Source of the DNA: Thermoplasmatota archaeon
GTDB lineage: Archaea; Thermoplasmatota; Penumbrarchaeia; Penumbrarchaeales; Penumbrarchaeaceae
Direction: 5' to 3'
Length of the DNA: 64,000 nt
Assembly: GCA_025457865.1 (NCBI GenBank)
Contig: JALOTP010000003.1
Span: 33,067-97,066 of the forward strand
The notes below the pieces were generated by a model, which was not told the origin of the DNA, searched no databases, and was given only the letters and a program-made list of their open reading frames with translations. The position numbers and the translations under genes are program-made. How positions within the stretch are numbered: the first letter of the stretch is position 1; the number at the start of each line of letters is the position of its first letter. Positions 28,778 to 39,337 of this stretch are shown here, piece by piece.

Positions 28778-29260
28778 CTAATTTCCCAATTTCGATATGA
28801 CCATTATGTACTTTCTACCAATTTCCCTGAGTGCCAGTGCATATTGGGAACAGTTATCGTCCTCTTCCTCATCATCCAATGGAGGCTCCTCAACGTTCTC
28901 AACGAAGACCCAATCGCAAATCGAGCAGGAATCGAGCCTAAGCTTGCCCATGGAGGACCTCATGAGCTCCTTTCCACAACCAGGGCATAATGAATCAGCC
29001 TCAGAGGTCTTGCCTCCCTTCGAGAGTACTTCCTCGCTCATCGCAGGGTCGACCTTGAACCCTAGTCCACCGCAGATGGAGCACCTGTAAAGAGGGACCT
29101 CCCCGTAGATCCATACCTCTAGGTGCTTCCCGCAGAGAGGGCATTTCATGTCGGGGGACGAAAGGACCCTGGATATGCATTCATCCGTCGTCAAACAGGT
29201 CACCGGAGAGGGAGGAGCCAATATGGGGGATATGACATTGTCACCTATCATGTCAGGCAC
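28778..29260 (-). CDS. Double zinc-ribbon protein
   Basis: Up to 160 aa. Two zinc-ribbon units with CxxC knuckles: CPLCGKH...CSICGG (about residues 40-65) and CPGCGKE...CSICDW (about 92-115), followed by an acidic loop (PPLDDEEEDD). No catalytic domain. GTG at 29260 and ATG at 29251 are both possible; the TATA box at 29285-29292 would place transcription at about 29263, so a leaderless GTG is plausible. The divergent neighbour is hef. Probably a nucleic-acid or protein-binding factor; function unknown. Confidence 0.75.
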   Translation of the reverse strand: MPDMIGDNVISPILAPPSPVTCLTTDECISRVLSSPDMKCPLCGKHLEVWIYGEVPLYRCSICGGLGFKVDPAMSEEVLSKGGKTSEADSLCPGCGKELMRSSMGKLRLDSCSICDWVFVENVEEPPLDDEEEDDNCSQYALALREIGRKYIMVISKLGN

Positions 29261-29284
29261 ATTCGTCCATCCTACCTCTCACTC

Positions 29285-29292
29285 TATAAATA
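29285..29292. promoter_or_regulatory. Shared bidirectional TATA box between hef and the zinc-ribbon gene
   Basis: TATAAATA sits midway in a 53-bp divergent intergenic gap. Counting 25 bp in each direction reaches the GTG at 29314 (plus) and the GTG at 29260 (minus). Only one TATA-like element is visible for two genes. Confidence 0.5.
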
Positions 29293-29313
29293 CCATATCG
29301 GGTCTTTCAGACC

Positions 29314-31668
29314 GTGGAGCAAAAGGAAGGACACATCGTCCATCCCCTCATCAAAGAATTTGCCATCAAGGCGAGGGACTACCAGATCGATATCGCCAGG
29401 ACAGCACAGATAAGATCGACCCTTGTCGTGCTCCCGACCGGCCTGGGGAAGACGATCATCGCCCTCTTCCTTATGGCCGAGAGGTTGATGGACCCTCGTT
29501 CCAGTGTCCTCATGATGGCCCCCACCAAGCCGTTGGTGGAGCAGCACCGCTCCTTCCTTTCCGAGATGCTCCCGGGTCTTACGATCTGCATGTTGACCGG
29601 TGAGGTCCCGCCCGAGAGGAGGAAAGAGGAGTACATGACGAACCGTATCGTGGTGACCACGCCTCAGGTGGTAAAGAACGATCTGATCTCCGGGGAGTTC
29701 GATATCTCATCGTTCTCCACCCTGGTAGTAGATGAAGCGCACAGGGCGGTGGGTGACTATCCTTACCCGTTCATTGCTGGGGCCTTCTATGGGAAGCACC
29801 CTGACGGATTGCTCCTTGGCCTCACCGCCTCGCCGGGACATGACCCATCAAGGATCCATGAGGTCTGCCGCAACCTAGGGATAGAGAACATAGAGGTGAG
29901 GGTGGACTCGGACCCCGATGTCAGACCCTACGTTCAGGATATGGACGTTACAACGGTCAAGGTTGAGGTCTCCCAGGGGATGCGGACCGTCATCCAGATG
30001 CTTGAGAGGATGTTCCTGGAGCGGATATCGAAGCTCCAGAGGATGGGGGTCCTCAGAAAGGGATCGGTCACGAGCGTAAAGGAGCTCATAGGGGCCGCTC
30101 ACAGGATCCAGGAGATGATAGTCAAGGCACCAAAGGAGGGCGGGGCCTACTACCAGGCCATGTCGGTCCAGGCCCAGGCCATGAAGGTCGCTCACGCCCT
30201 GGAGCTGGCCGAGACCCAGGGTACCGAGGCATTGTACCAGTACATGGACAGGTTGCTCAAGGAATCGTCCGCTCCGAGCTGTTCGAAGGCAACGAGGTCC
30301 GTGGTATCGGACCAGGCCTTCGGAATGGTGCTCAACAAGGTTGGAGCGTTGAGGGGCGAGCCACATCCCAAGCTTGAAGCGGTGGTGAGGTTCATCAGAC
30401 AGCAGCTGAGGGAGGACCCCGCTTCAAGGATCATAGCGTTCACCCATTACAGGGATACCGCCACCATGGTGCTCTCGAAGCTCAAACCCTTTGAGGGGAT
30501 GGGTATAAGAGCGGTCAGGTTCGTGGGTCAGGCCACAAGGGATGATGATACGGGGCTGTCCCAGAAAGAGCAGAAGGCCGTCCTTGACCGCTTCAGGGAG
30601 GGCGATGCCAATGTTCTCATTGCCACTTCCGTCGCCGAAGAGGGTCTGGACATTCCCGGGGCCGACCTGGTGATATTCTACGAGCCCGTCCCCTCCGAGA
30701 TCAGGACCATACAGAGGCGTGGCAGGACCGGCCGTCATTCGGCCGGAAAGGTCATAGTCCTCGTGAGCAAGGAGACCAGGGACATTGCATATTCCTTCTC
30801 GGCCAGAGATAAGGAGGCAAGGATGGAGAGACAGCTCCTATCCCTCAGGAGGATGCTTTCCAGGATGCCACTTCCGACCAGAGAGAGAAAATCCCCTTCC
30901 CCTCTCCTTGATCAGAGGAACCCAACAACGCTCGATTCGTTCTCTCTCCCTGAGCCAGCGCCCATCGCTCAAGGTGGGCTTGAGATAACCGTTGATCACA
31001 GAGAGATGAGCTCGACGGTTGTGGAAGAGCTCATCCGCTCGGGCGTAAAGATAAGGCCGGCACAGCTGGATATAGGCGATTATTTGCTCTCGGACCGCGT
31101 TATCGTCGAGAGGAAAACTGTACAGGACCTATCGGATTCTCTCATAGACGGCAGATTGTTCGAACAGCTTTCAAGGGCAAGGGAGGGGTTCGAGAGGCCT
31201 TTGATGATAGTCGAGGGCGATGATTTGTTCAACAGGAGGAACATAGCCCGCAGTGCATTGATGGGCGCCTTGGCCTCGATCACCGTTGATTTCAATGTAC
31301 CTGTGATAATGACAAGGGACCCTACGGAGACCGCGGGACTTCTCCAGGCGATTCTAAGGAGGTCGGGTCCCACAAAAGGACCCCGAAGGGGCAGGGGCAG
31401 GTCCAAGGGCGGCTCCATGATGGACCAGCAGCTCGGGGTCCTGTCATCGCTTCCGGGAATTTCCAATGTTACGGCCAAAAAGCTCCTATTCAGGTTCGGT
31501 TCGTTGAGAAGGGTCCTTGCTGCATCCGAAGAGGAGCTCCTTCAGATCGATGGGATAGGAAAGGTCAAGGCAAGGGAACTTTCATCGCTTCTAGATTCGG
31601 ACATCGGTCCTACAGATGAGGCCCAAATAGATGGACCATCTGAAAAAAGTACAGTCGAAAAACTGTAG
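29314..31668 (+). CDS. hef: Hef-type DNA helicase/structure-specific nuclease (FANCM/XPF relative)
   Basis: 784 aa. Superfamily 2 helicase: Walker A LPTGLGKT (about residue 40), DEAH in VVDEAHRAVGDY (about 140), and the C-terminal lobe with ATSVAEEGLD and QRRGRTGRH (about 430-475). The XPF nuclease domain follows (about 550-680) with the metal-binding GDYLLSDRVIVERK, then tandem helix-hairpin-helix motifs (LPGISNVTAKKLL, IDGIGKVKARELS). Both activities are therefore intact. Hef processes stalled replication forks and branched DNA in euryarchaea. Probably leaderless from GTG 29314. Confidence 0.95.
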   Translation: MEQKEGHIVHPLIKEFAIKARDYQIDIARTAQIRSTLVVLPTGLGKTIIALFLMAERLMDPRSSVLMMAPTKPLVEQHRSFLSEMLPGLTICMLTGEVPPERRKEEYMTNRIVVTTPQVVKNDLISGEFDISSFSTLVVDEAHRAVGDYPYPFIAGAFYGKHPDGLLLGLTASPGHDPSRIHEVCRNLGIENIEVRVDSDPDVRPYVQDMDVTTVKVEVSQGMRTVIQMLERMFLERISKLQRMGVLRKGSVTSVKELIGAAHRIQEMIVKAPKEGGAYYQAMSVQAQAMKVAHALELAETQGTEALYQYMDRLLKESSAPSCSKATRSVVSDQAFGMVLNKVGALRGEPHPKLEAVVRFIRQQLREDPASRIIAFTHYRDTATMVLSKLKPFEGMGIRAVRFVGQATRDDDTGLSQKEQKAVLDRFREGDANVLIATSVAEEGLDIPGADLVIFYEPVPSEIRTIQRRGRTGRHSAGKVIVLVSKETRDIAYSFSARDKEARMERQLLSLRRMLSRMPLPTRERKSPSPLLDQRNPTTLDSFSLPEPAPIAQGGLEITVDHREMSSTVVEELIRSGVKIRPAQLDIGDYLLSDRVIVERKTVQDLSDSLIDGRLFEQLSRAREGFERPLMIVEGDDLFNRRNIARSALMGALASITVDFNVPVIMTRDPTETAGLLQAILRRSGPTKGPRRGRGRSKGGSMMDQQLGVLSSLPGISNVTAKKLLFRFGSLRRVLAASEEELLQIDGIGKVKARELSSLLDSDIGPTDEAQIDGPSEKSTVEKL

Positions 31669-31672
31669 TTAA

Positions 31673-31690
31673 TGGTCTCAAAGGACCATC
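31673..31690 (+). terminator. Short hairpin after hef
   Basis: ATGGTC TCAAAG GACCAT forms a perfect 6-bp hairpin directly after the stop, preceded by a second hairpin (ACAGT...ACTGT). Located between convergent genes; no clear T tract, so terminator function is uncertain. Confidence 0.3.
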
Positions 31691-31704
31691 GGGGGAACGG
31701 TTGC

Positions 31705-31974
31705 TCAGGAGTTATGCTCTATGACCTCGGTCTCGACATCGTACGGACCTTTGGACTTCTTCTCCCAGCTAGGGGTGCCTGCATCTTCCCAGTGTGGCCT
31801 CTTACCGATATCTACGTCCATCACCTGGGTCCTTTTGAGCTCGTCGGGCGTGGCCATGAAGCTGATCTCCTCCAGATTACCGAAGGATTCGACCTTCTCC
31901 GACCGTTCCTCCTTTTTCTTGGGAACCACCATGAACGGATTGTCCATTTCCTCGGGCATATAGAACCCCATCAT
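31705..31974 (-). CDS. Small hypothetical protein
   Basis: 89 aa, hydrophilic, Met/Pro-rich N-terminus (MMGFYMPEEMDNPFMVVPKK), no membrane segment and no recognised motif. ATTAAATA on the minus strand (about 31989-31998) is about 20-25 bp upstream, consistent with leaderless translation from 31974 or 31971. A perfect 12-bp palindrome lies further upstream at 32021-32032. Converges with hef. Confidence 0.6.
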   Translation of the reverse strand: MMGFYMPEEMDNPFMVVPKKKEERSEKVESFGNLEEISFMATPDELKRTQVMDVDIGKRPHWEDAGTPSWEKKSKGPYDVETEVIEHNS

Positions 31975-32088
31975 ACATTGGACTGGTCGATATTTAATAC
32001 TGACCGTTCGAGTTAAATAGGCACCATGGTGCTGACCGCCTTCCAGATGAAGAATGTTAGATCGTAGTGATGTTTCGGTTACATGATG

Positions 32089-32727
32089 TTACACCGAGCT
32101 ACCGGATTCAAGGGTATAGGGTATATCTTTGTATGATCTCAGAACATCCAGGGTCCATGCCATGTTCTCGCCCAGTACCCTCATGGTCTCCATTCCTTCG
32201 GCATCGTCCCTCACATCGCCCGGGTCCCTTCCCACACCAATGTTCCAGTAAGAAGAGCCTGGCACTATCATCTGCATTACAAGGAGGAAATCCATAAGGG
32301 CGTTGAATGTGGTCATTCCGCCCGCCCGTCTGACCGCAACGACAGCGGCACCTATTTTCCTCTTGAGCAGGGAATCGTTGGCCTTTGAGACCCTTCCGAC
32401 CCTGTCCATCAATGCTTTCATCGAAGGTGTGACATTCGCCATGTACACTGGTGAGCCCAGTATGATACCGTCCGCACCCTTGAGCCGTTCGATGATATTG
32501 TTCACACAGTCGTCCTCAATGGCGCATCTGCTGTTCTTCATCTTGAAGCATGTTCCGCAGTCCGTGCAGCCTTTGATATCAATTCCAGATAGCTGTACGA
32601 GCTCGGTCTCGATGCTGTTCGACCGTAAAACCTTGAAGACCTCTTCCATGAGAATGGCAGTGTTACCGTCCCTCCGCGCACTCCCATTTATCCCGATGAC
32701 CTTCATCGCACTCGCTCTTCCAGACAT
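32089..32727 (-). CDS. Iron-sulfur flavoprotein (Isf-like NADPH-dependent FMN reductase)
   Basis: 212 aa, flavodoxin-like fold. FMN phosphate loop GINGSARRDGNT is at about residue 12, the compact cluster motif CTDCGTCFKMKNSRC (CX2CX2CX7C) at about 54, and the second FMN loop GSPVYMANVTP at about 97. Such proteins bind FMN and one [4Fe-4S] and reduce O2, peroxide or other acceptors from ferredoxin. ATG at 32727 is close to a TTAAATATAT box (about 32750-32760) and the start may be leaderless; ATG at 32706 is an alternative. MsrB next door suggests an oxidative-stress context. Confidence 0.88.
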   Translation of the reverse strand: MSGRASAMKVIGINGSARRDGNTAILMEEVFKVLRSNSIETELVQLSGIDIKGCTDCGTCFKMKNSRCAIEDDCVNNIIERLKGADGIILGSPVYMANVTPSMKALMDRVGRVSKANDSLLKRKIGAAVVAVRRAGGMTTFNALMDFLLVMQMIVPGSSYWNIGVGRDPGDVRDDAEGMETMRVLGENMAWTLDVLRSYKDIPYTLESGSSV

Positions 32728-32817
32728 ATCTGCCTAAGGAGCTTGAGATAATATATTTAATCGTTACCCGGTCATTCTTCATGATCGATAATGTTAGCGA
32801 ACGGTCCGATATCGTTT

Positions 32818-33264
32818 TCACTTTTGACTTTCTGGCTTGAAGTCCAAAGAGACGGAGTTGATACAGTACCTCAACCCTGCAGGTCCAGGTCCATCATCGA
32901 AGACATGCCCCAGATGTCCTTTGCACCTTGCGCACATGACCTCGGTCCTGACCATACCATGGCTTCTATCGGTCTCAAGCAGTACATTGCCATTCACCAT
33001 TACCTCTTTGAAGCTGGGCCAGCCGGAGCCCGAGTCGAACTTGTCCTTGGATGAGAACAGGACATTGCCGCAGGCGGCACAGTTGTAGGTCCCCGTTCCT
33101 TTGTTGTGGAGGAGCTTTCCGGAGAAGGGTCTCTCGGTCCCTTTTCTTCGCAAGACATCATATTGTTCGTACGTTAGCCTGGACTTCCATTCTTCCTCCT
33201 TGATAACTGTATCACCGGTCGAACTGTGCATATGGAGGGCAATCACCTGATGGAACAAGACCAT
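32818..33264 (-). CDS. msrB: Peptide methionine (R)-S-oxide reductase
   Basis: 148 aa. Zinc-binding CxxC pairs are CAACG (about residue 61) and CARC (about 109). Substrate-binding SGSGWPSF is at about 77 and the catalytic cysteine in LRYCINSVS near 134. Reduces methionine R-sulfoxide in proteins. The start could be ATG 33264 or ATG 33231 (MHSSTGDTV); neither has a convincing ribosome site. Confidence 0.95.
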   Translation of the reverse strand: MVLFHQVIALHMHSSTGDTVIKEEEWKSRLTYEQYDVLRRKGTERPFSGKLLHNKGTGTYNCAACGNVLFSSKDKFDSGSGWPSFKEVMVNGNVLLETDRSHGMVRTEVMCARCKGHLGHVFDDGPGPAGLRYCINSVSLDFKPESQK

Positions 33265-33396
33265 TGCCCCATAAAGGTAAGGGTTCTGTTCAAACCTTTT
33301 TTTATTAATAATAATTAATATTAGTATATATGTGAATAAATTGCTTTTGAAGAGTATACGAACGTTGATACCTTTTAATATCTAGAGCTAGTTTAA

Positions 33397-34842
<1,446 letters not shown>

Positions 34843-34860
34843 GCGATCAAGTGAAAAGGA

Positions 34861-34886
34861 CCACCCGGCCCCTCGGGACCGGGTGG
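34861..34886 (+). terminator. GC-rich hairpin after gdhA
   Basis: CCACCCGG pairs perfectly with CCGGGTGG across a 10-nt loop, 18 bp after the stop and followed by AACATTTTGTCTC. Probably separates the two glutamate dehydrogenase genes. Confidence 0.55.
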
Positions 34887-34966
34887 TAACATTTTGTCTC
34901 AAATACTTATCGTTTTTTTCATCCATGTCACTTTTTTTAGTCGTTTATACCCCTAATGAAAATAAA

Positions 34967-36328
34967 ATGAATAAATATAAATACATACATGAATTGAGCA
35001 GACCTGCCCGTCAGGGCACCACCATAAATGGGGCGATACGCTTGGCCGAAAAGGGATTCAACGCATACAAGATGGCCCAGTCGCAGTTCGATGCCATAGC
35101 AGAGAAGCTCGGACTCGATGAGGCCACCAGGGGACTGCTCAGGGAACCGCTCAGGGAATACCATTTCTCCATCCCCGTCAGGATGGACGATGGGAGCTAC
35201 AAGGTCTTCAGGGGCTTCAGGGTCCAGCACAATGATGCCAGGGGTCCGTGCAAAGGCGGTATCAGGTTCCACCCTCAGGAGACAGCCGATACCGTCAGAG
35301 CGCTTGCCATGTGGATGACCTGGAAATGCGCGGTGGCGGACATACCTCTCGGCGGCGGAAAGGGCGGTGTCATATGCGATCCTCACGACATATCGCTCAG
35401 AGAGCAGGAGGCCATCTGCCGCGGCTGGGTCAGGCAGATATGGAGGAACGTGGGCTCCTTCCAGGACGTACCGGCCCCCGATGTCATGACCACCGGTCAG
35501 CACATGCTCTGGATGCTGGACGAGTACGAGAAGCTGACTGGTATGAAATACCCCGGTTTCATAACCGGCAAACCGGTCGGGATGGGCGGCTCCCTGGGGA
35601 GGACCGAGGCGACAGGTTATGGCGTGGTCTATCAGGTGAGGGAAGCCCTGAAGGACCTTGAGATAGATATCAAGAAGACCACGGCTGCGGTCCAGGGCTT
35701 CGGCAACGTCGCCCAGTACACGATCGAGCTCTACCACCAGTATGGAGGAAGGACCATTTCCGTTTCCTGCTGGGACCAGACGGACAAGAAGGCATATACG
35801 TTCTTGAAAGCGAGCGGTATAGACCTTGGCCAGCTCAGGTCCATCACCGACAGGTTCGGCTCCATAGACAAGGTGAAGGCCAAGCAGGCTGGATACGAGG
35901 TCCTGCCCGGAGATGACTGGATAAAACAGAAGGTCGACATCCTGTTCCCGGCAGCTCTCGAGAACTCCATAACCAAGGAGAATGTGGACCTCATCGATAA
36001 GAAGGTCAGGCTCATAGGCGAGGGAGCCAACGGCCCCACGACCCCGGATGCCGACCAGGTCATAAACTCAAGGAAGATCATGCTCATACCCGATTTCTTG
36101 GCGAACTCCGGCGGTGTGACCACTTCCTACTTCGAACAGGTCCAGTGCAACATGAACTACTACTGGCCCAGGGACGAGGTGCTTGGAAAGCTGGACGAGA
36201 AGATGACATTTGCCTTCCACTCGGTCCTCGACCTCTCGAAGAAGAAGAACATCCCCATGAGGGATGCGGCCTACATGATAGCCATATCAAGGGTGGCCGA
36301 GGCCTGCCACCTCCGCGGTTGGGTCTGA
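34967..36328 (+). CDS. Glutamate dehydrogenase, second (archaeal/NAD-type-like)
   Basis: 453 aa from ATG 34967, chosen because TTTATA at 34944-34949 puts transcription near it; ATG 34925 would lie upstream of the TATA box. About 35 residues longer at the N-terminus than typical. Motifs: GPCKGGIRFHPQ (about 98), catalytic IPLGGGKGGV (about 132), DVPAPDVMT (about 175) and the fold VQGFGNVAQYT (about 250). It belongs to a different subgroup from gdhA, nearer to archaeal and clostridial NAD enzymes. Directly after the second Rossmann strand the usual SDSxG is replaced by SCWDQTDKK, so coenzyme preference may be unusual. Confidence 0.92.
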   Translation: MNKYKYIHELSRPARQGTTINGAIRLAEKGFNAYKMAQSQFDAIAEKLGLDEATRGLLREPLREYHFSIPVRMDDGSYKVFRGFRVQHNDARGPCKGGIRFHPQETADTVRALAMWMTWKCAVADIPLGGGKGGVICDPHDISLREQEAICRGWVRQIWRNVGSFQDVPAPDVMTTGQHMLWMLDEYEKLTGMKYPGFITGKPVGMGGSLGRTEATGYGVVYQVREALKDLEIDIKKTTAAVQGFGNVAQYTIELYHQYGGRTISVSCWDQTDKKAYTFLKASGIDLGQLRSITDRFGSIDKVKAKQAGYEVLPGDDWIKQKVDILFPAALENSITKENVDLIDKKVRLIGEGANGPTTPDADQVINSRKIMLIPDFLANSGGVTTSYFEQVQCNMNYYWPRDEVLGKLDEKMTFAFHSVLDLSKKKNIPMRDAAYMIAISRVAEACHLRGWV

Positions 36329-36385
36329 AGTAAAAGGTAATTATCCACCGGTCCCTTTACCCGTTCCACCAACGGCTGGGAAAGG

Positions 36386-39310
36386 ATGAGCACGAGCGGC
36401 GGACCCGAGGAAGGACCATCGAACACATCTTCAGCTTCAAAGCTGCCTGAGGGCCATTTGGCCCAGTTTGGCAGTTCAGGACGGTCATATAACCGGATGG
36501 TCCTCCTGGTGGGGACGCCCTATGATATATTCTCCCTAGATGAGGAGCACAGGCTCCAGGATGTCATGAGGAGGGAGTATTCCTGCAGAGACCTGGGTTA
36601 CGTGCCGGCAATTGACATGGCATCGGACCTAGACCAGGCCTACAAGATGGTCAAGAGGACAAGGTATGACCTCCTGGTATTGTTCAAGCCCTCACCCGGC
36701 CCTGCTGAGCCTCAGGTACTCCAAAGTATAAGGTCCGAGAATCCCTCTCTTCTGGTCGCGTGCATCATTTCGGCAGGGACAGAGCGCGACAGGATGTCCA
36801 TCCAGTCCATGTTGGACTGCGACATCCGCCTCTCGTGGGAGGACGATGTGGACCTATTCCCTGCTCTTCTGACCCTTGCAGATGACCTTTCTTTCATCCG
36901 ACGGTCGTCGGGAAAGGTCCCTCCTCGCTCCGCGATCATCATACTGGAAGAAGAGCTCAGGTCATTCTCACGGATATTGATAGGTGCTCACAAGGCTGTA
37001 TGGGACCTTACCCTAAGGAACATGCAACAGGCCCTGTCCCAGGAGGAGCGGTTGGAAAGGACATCCAGGAGACCAATCATCATAGGTCCCCCTTCAAAGC
37101 CCGGAGAAGGCCTCCCACCTTGGGTTAGGATATCATGTGTCTTTGCCCCCTCCCTGATGCGGGATGATGTGCAATTGTCCCTGCTCCGTGACCATGGAGG
37201 GGCACTGGTGCTCTCCAGGGAGGACCTGGCCGCTGGAATTCCCGAACGGCAGATGATAGGCAAATTCCTCTACAATGCCCTGGGTATGGACCCCCCGGTC
37301 ATAGGACAGGGTGAGAGCGTGGGACCGATGAGGGTAGAGGACCTGAGGGACCTGGAGATAGTCATTGGCACCCTTCCCTCCGACAACCTCCGGGACGTCC
37401 TGCGGGAGGGGGCGGTCCGGAGATGGCTCATGGGAACGGGGGAGGTCGAACTGTCGGACCTTCTCCGCACCATCGGAGAGCAGGTGACGGTCACGGACAG
37501 AGATAGGGATACGATCGTTGCAGCGGTCCGGAGGAGAAGGTACAGAGGGTCCGGAACTTCGATGATGAGCTATGACCGGACCAACGACAAGGTGGGGGTT
37601 CTCTTCTCCAAGATTGGCAGTGGAGCGATGGGCGGCAAGGCAAGGGCGCTCCATTTCATGGGCAAGCTCCTGGAGGCGGAGTTCCATGACAAGGGATATG
37701 AAGATATTATGGTCAGGATACCGCGTACCGTTGTGATATGCACCGATATGTTCGAGAGGTTCCTTTCGGAGAACGGACTTACCTACACGGAGCTCGAACG
37801 CCTTCCGGACGAGAGGATCGTCCAGACATTCCTCTCATCGGACCTCCCCCCTATCCTCCTAGGGGACCTTCGCTCCATCCTGGATGAGCTGGACGGACCC
37901 ATAGTGATAAGGTCATCCAGCCTTCTGGAGGATGCCCTGTTCCAGCCCTTCGCTGGCATATACGCCTCCGTGATGCTATCTAACAGCCAGATGGAGAGGG
38001 ACCAGAGGTTCCAGAATCTCTGCACTGCGGTCAAGTACGTGTATTCATCCACATACCTCTCAAGGGCGAGGGCCTACATCAGGTCCACAGATAACGACCC
38101 TTCCACCGAGAGGATGTCCGTGATGGTCCAGGAGGTGGTCGGCAAAAAGAGGGGCGACCATTTCTATCCAGCGTTCTCGGGCGTGGGAAGGTCGTTCGAT
38201 TACTGGCCTCAGGGGGACTGCATAGCATCAGATGGATGCGCGAACATGGCCGTCGGTCTGGGGAAGATCATCGTGGATGGCGGCGCAAGCCACAGGTTCT
38301 GCCCGGTGCACCCACGTTCCAGAGCTGTCGCATCATGCTCGGAGAGATTGGCATCATCTCAGAGGAGGTTCTTTGCGGTCAGGTCGTTCTCAAGGGTCAA
38401 GAAGACGGATTTCGGTGAGGACAGCCAACTGGTCCTTCTGGACATCGATGAGGCAGATGGGCACGGCATCCTGGAACTGGCCGCCTCTACCTATTCTACG
38501 GAGAACGACAGGTTCTACCCCGGGATTGGAAGGGACGGCCCTCGGGCGATTGACCTTGCACCCATACTCGAAGAGGGGGCCTTTCCGCTGGCCCCGCTGA
38601 TAAAGAAGGTCCTGGATATGGGCCAGAGGGCTTTAGGCAGTCCGGTAGAGATCGAGTTCGCCCTGGAATTGGAGGAAGGGAGGCCTGTTTTCCACCTACT
38701 TCAGATGCGTTCTATGGTGGCTCGGGGAGGGGGCCACACAGTGGAGGTAGGATCTGGCCCCGGTAAGGTCATTCTCGAGTGTTCGAGGTGTCTAGGCAAC
38801 GGTATCAACCGGCTCAATGATATCGTTCTGGTGAAGGACAGGGAGCTCGGTGATGGACCCACCGCTGCCATACGCAGGGAGGTTTCGAAGATCAATTCCC
38901 AATTGCAGGAGGAGGGCAGGGACTATATGCTCATAGGCCCCGGTCGGTGGGGAAGCTGCGACCCATGGCTCGGCATCCCGGTCTCCTGGAACGACATATC
39001 GGGGGTGAAAGTGATATTGGAGACCCCCGCTGATGGAAGGCCCATCGATCCCTCCCAGGGTTCCCATTTCTTCCAGAACATAACATCATTGGGACTGGGC
39101 TATATGATGCTATCCACCGATGAGGACAAAAAGGCCGATTGGGGACATCTTCTGGAAAGCTTCACCATAAAGGAGCATGGGCCGGTCGTCCATCTGAGAT
39201 CTTCCGAACCGATCGAGGTCCGGCTCGATGGCAGGATAGGGAAGGGGGCTCTGCTCCTCTTAGGACAATTTGAGAACAAGGACCTGGGAGCAGTAGGTAA
39301 GGCCAGGTGA
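36386..39310 (+). CDS. Receiver-like / PEP-synthase-type ATP-grasp signalling protein, paralogue 1
   Basis: 974 aa. N-terminal atypical receiver-like domain starting LLVGTPYDIFSLDEE (about residue 40) without a clear phosphoacceptor set, then a divergent second module (about 200-330), then a PPDK_N/PEP-synthase ATP-grasp domain: GGKARAL (about 418), VIRSSSLLEDALFQPFAG (about 510) and EIEFALE...LLQMRS (about 755-775). A C-terminal domain carries GPGRWGSCDPWLGIPVSW (about 853) and DPSQGSHFFQNIT (about 893). The swivelling phosphohistidine and TIM-barrel domains of PEP synthase are absent, so it cannot make PEP by the usual route. 27 bp before paralogue 2; likely one operon. Cytosolic. Substrate unknown. 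Confidence 0.85.
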   Translation: MSTSGGPEEGPSNTSSASKLPEGHLAQFGSSGRSYNRMVLLVGTPYDIFSLDEEHRLQDVMRREYSCRDLGYVPAIDMASDLDQAYKMVKRTRYDLLVLFKPSPGPAEPQVLQSIRSENPSLLVACIISAGTERDRMSIQSMLDCDIRLSWEDDVDLFPALLTLADDLSFIRRSSGKVPPRSAIIILEEELRSFSRILIGAHKAVWDLTLRNMQQALSQEERLERTSRRPIIIGPPSKPGEGLPPWVRISCVFAPSLMRDDVQLSLLRDHGGALVLSREDLAAGIPERQMIGKFLYNALGMDPPVIGQGESVGPMRVEDLRDLEIVIGTLPSDNLRDVLREGAVRRWLMGTGEVELSDLLRTIGEQVTVTDRDRDTIVAAVRRRRYRGSGTSMMSYDRTNDKVGVLFSKIGSGAMGGKARALHFMGKLLEAEFHDKGYEDIMVRIPRTVVICTDMFERFLSENGLTYTELERLPDERIVQTFLSSDLPPILLGDLRSILDELDGPIVIRSSSLLEDALFQPFAGIYASVMLSNSQMERDQRFQNLCTAVKYVYSSTYLSRARAYIRSTDNDPSTERMSVMVQEVVGKKRGDHFYPAFSGVGRSFDYWPQGDCIASDGCANMAVGLGKIIVDGGASHRFCPVHPRSRAVASCSERLASSQRRFFAVRSFSRVKKTDFGEDSQLVLLDIDEADGHGILELAASTYSTENDRFYPGIGRDGPRAIDLAPILEEGAFPLAPLIKKVLDMGQRALGSPVEIEFALELEEGRPVFHLLQMRSMVARGGGHTVEVGSGPGKVILECSRCLGNGINRLNDIVLVKDRELGDGPTAAIRREVSKINSQLQEEGRDYMLIGPGRWGSCDPWLGIPVSWNDISGVKVILETPADGRPIDPSQGSHFFQNITSLGLGYMMLSTDEDKKADWGHLLESFTIKEHGPVVHLRSSEPIEVRLDGRIGKGALLLLGQFENKDLGAVGKAR

Positions 39311-39337
39311 GCGCTGTGATGATAGGGGAGGTATGGT

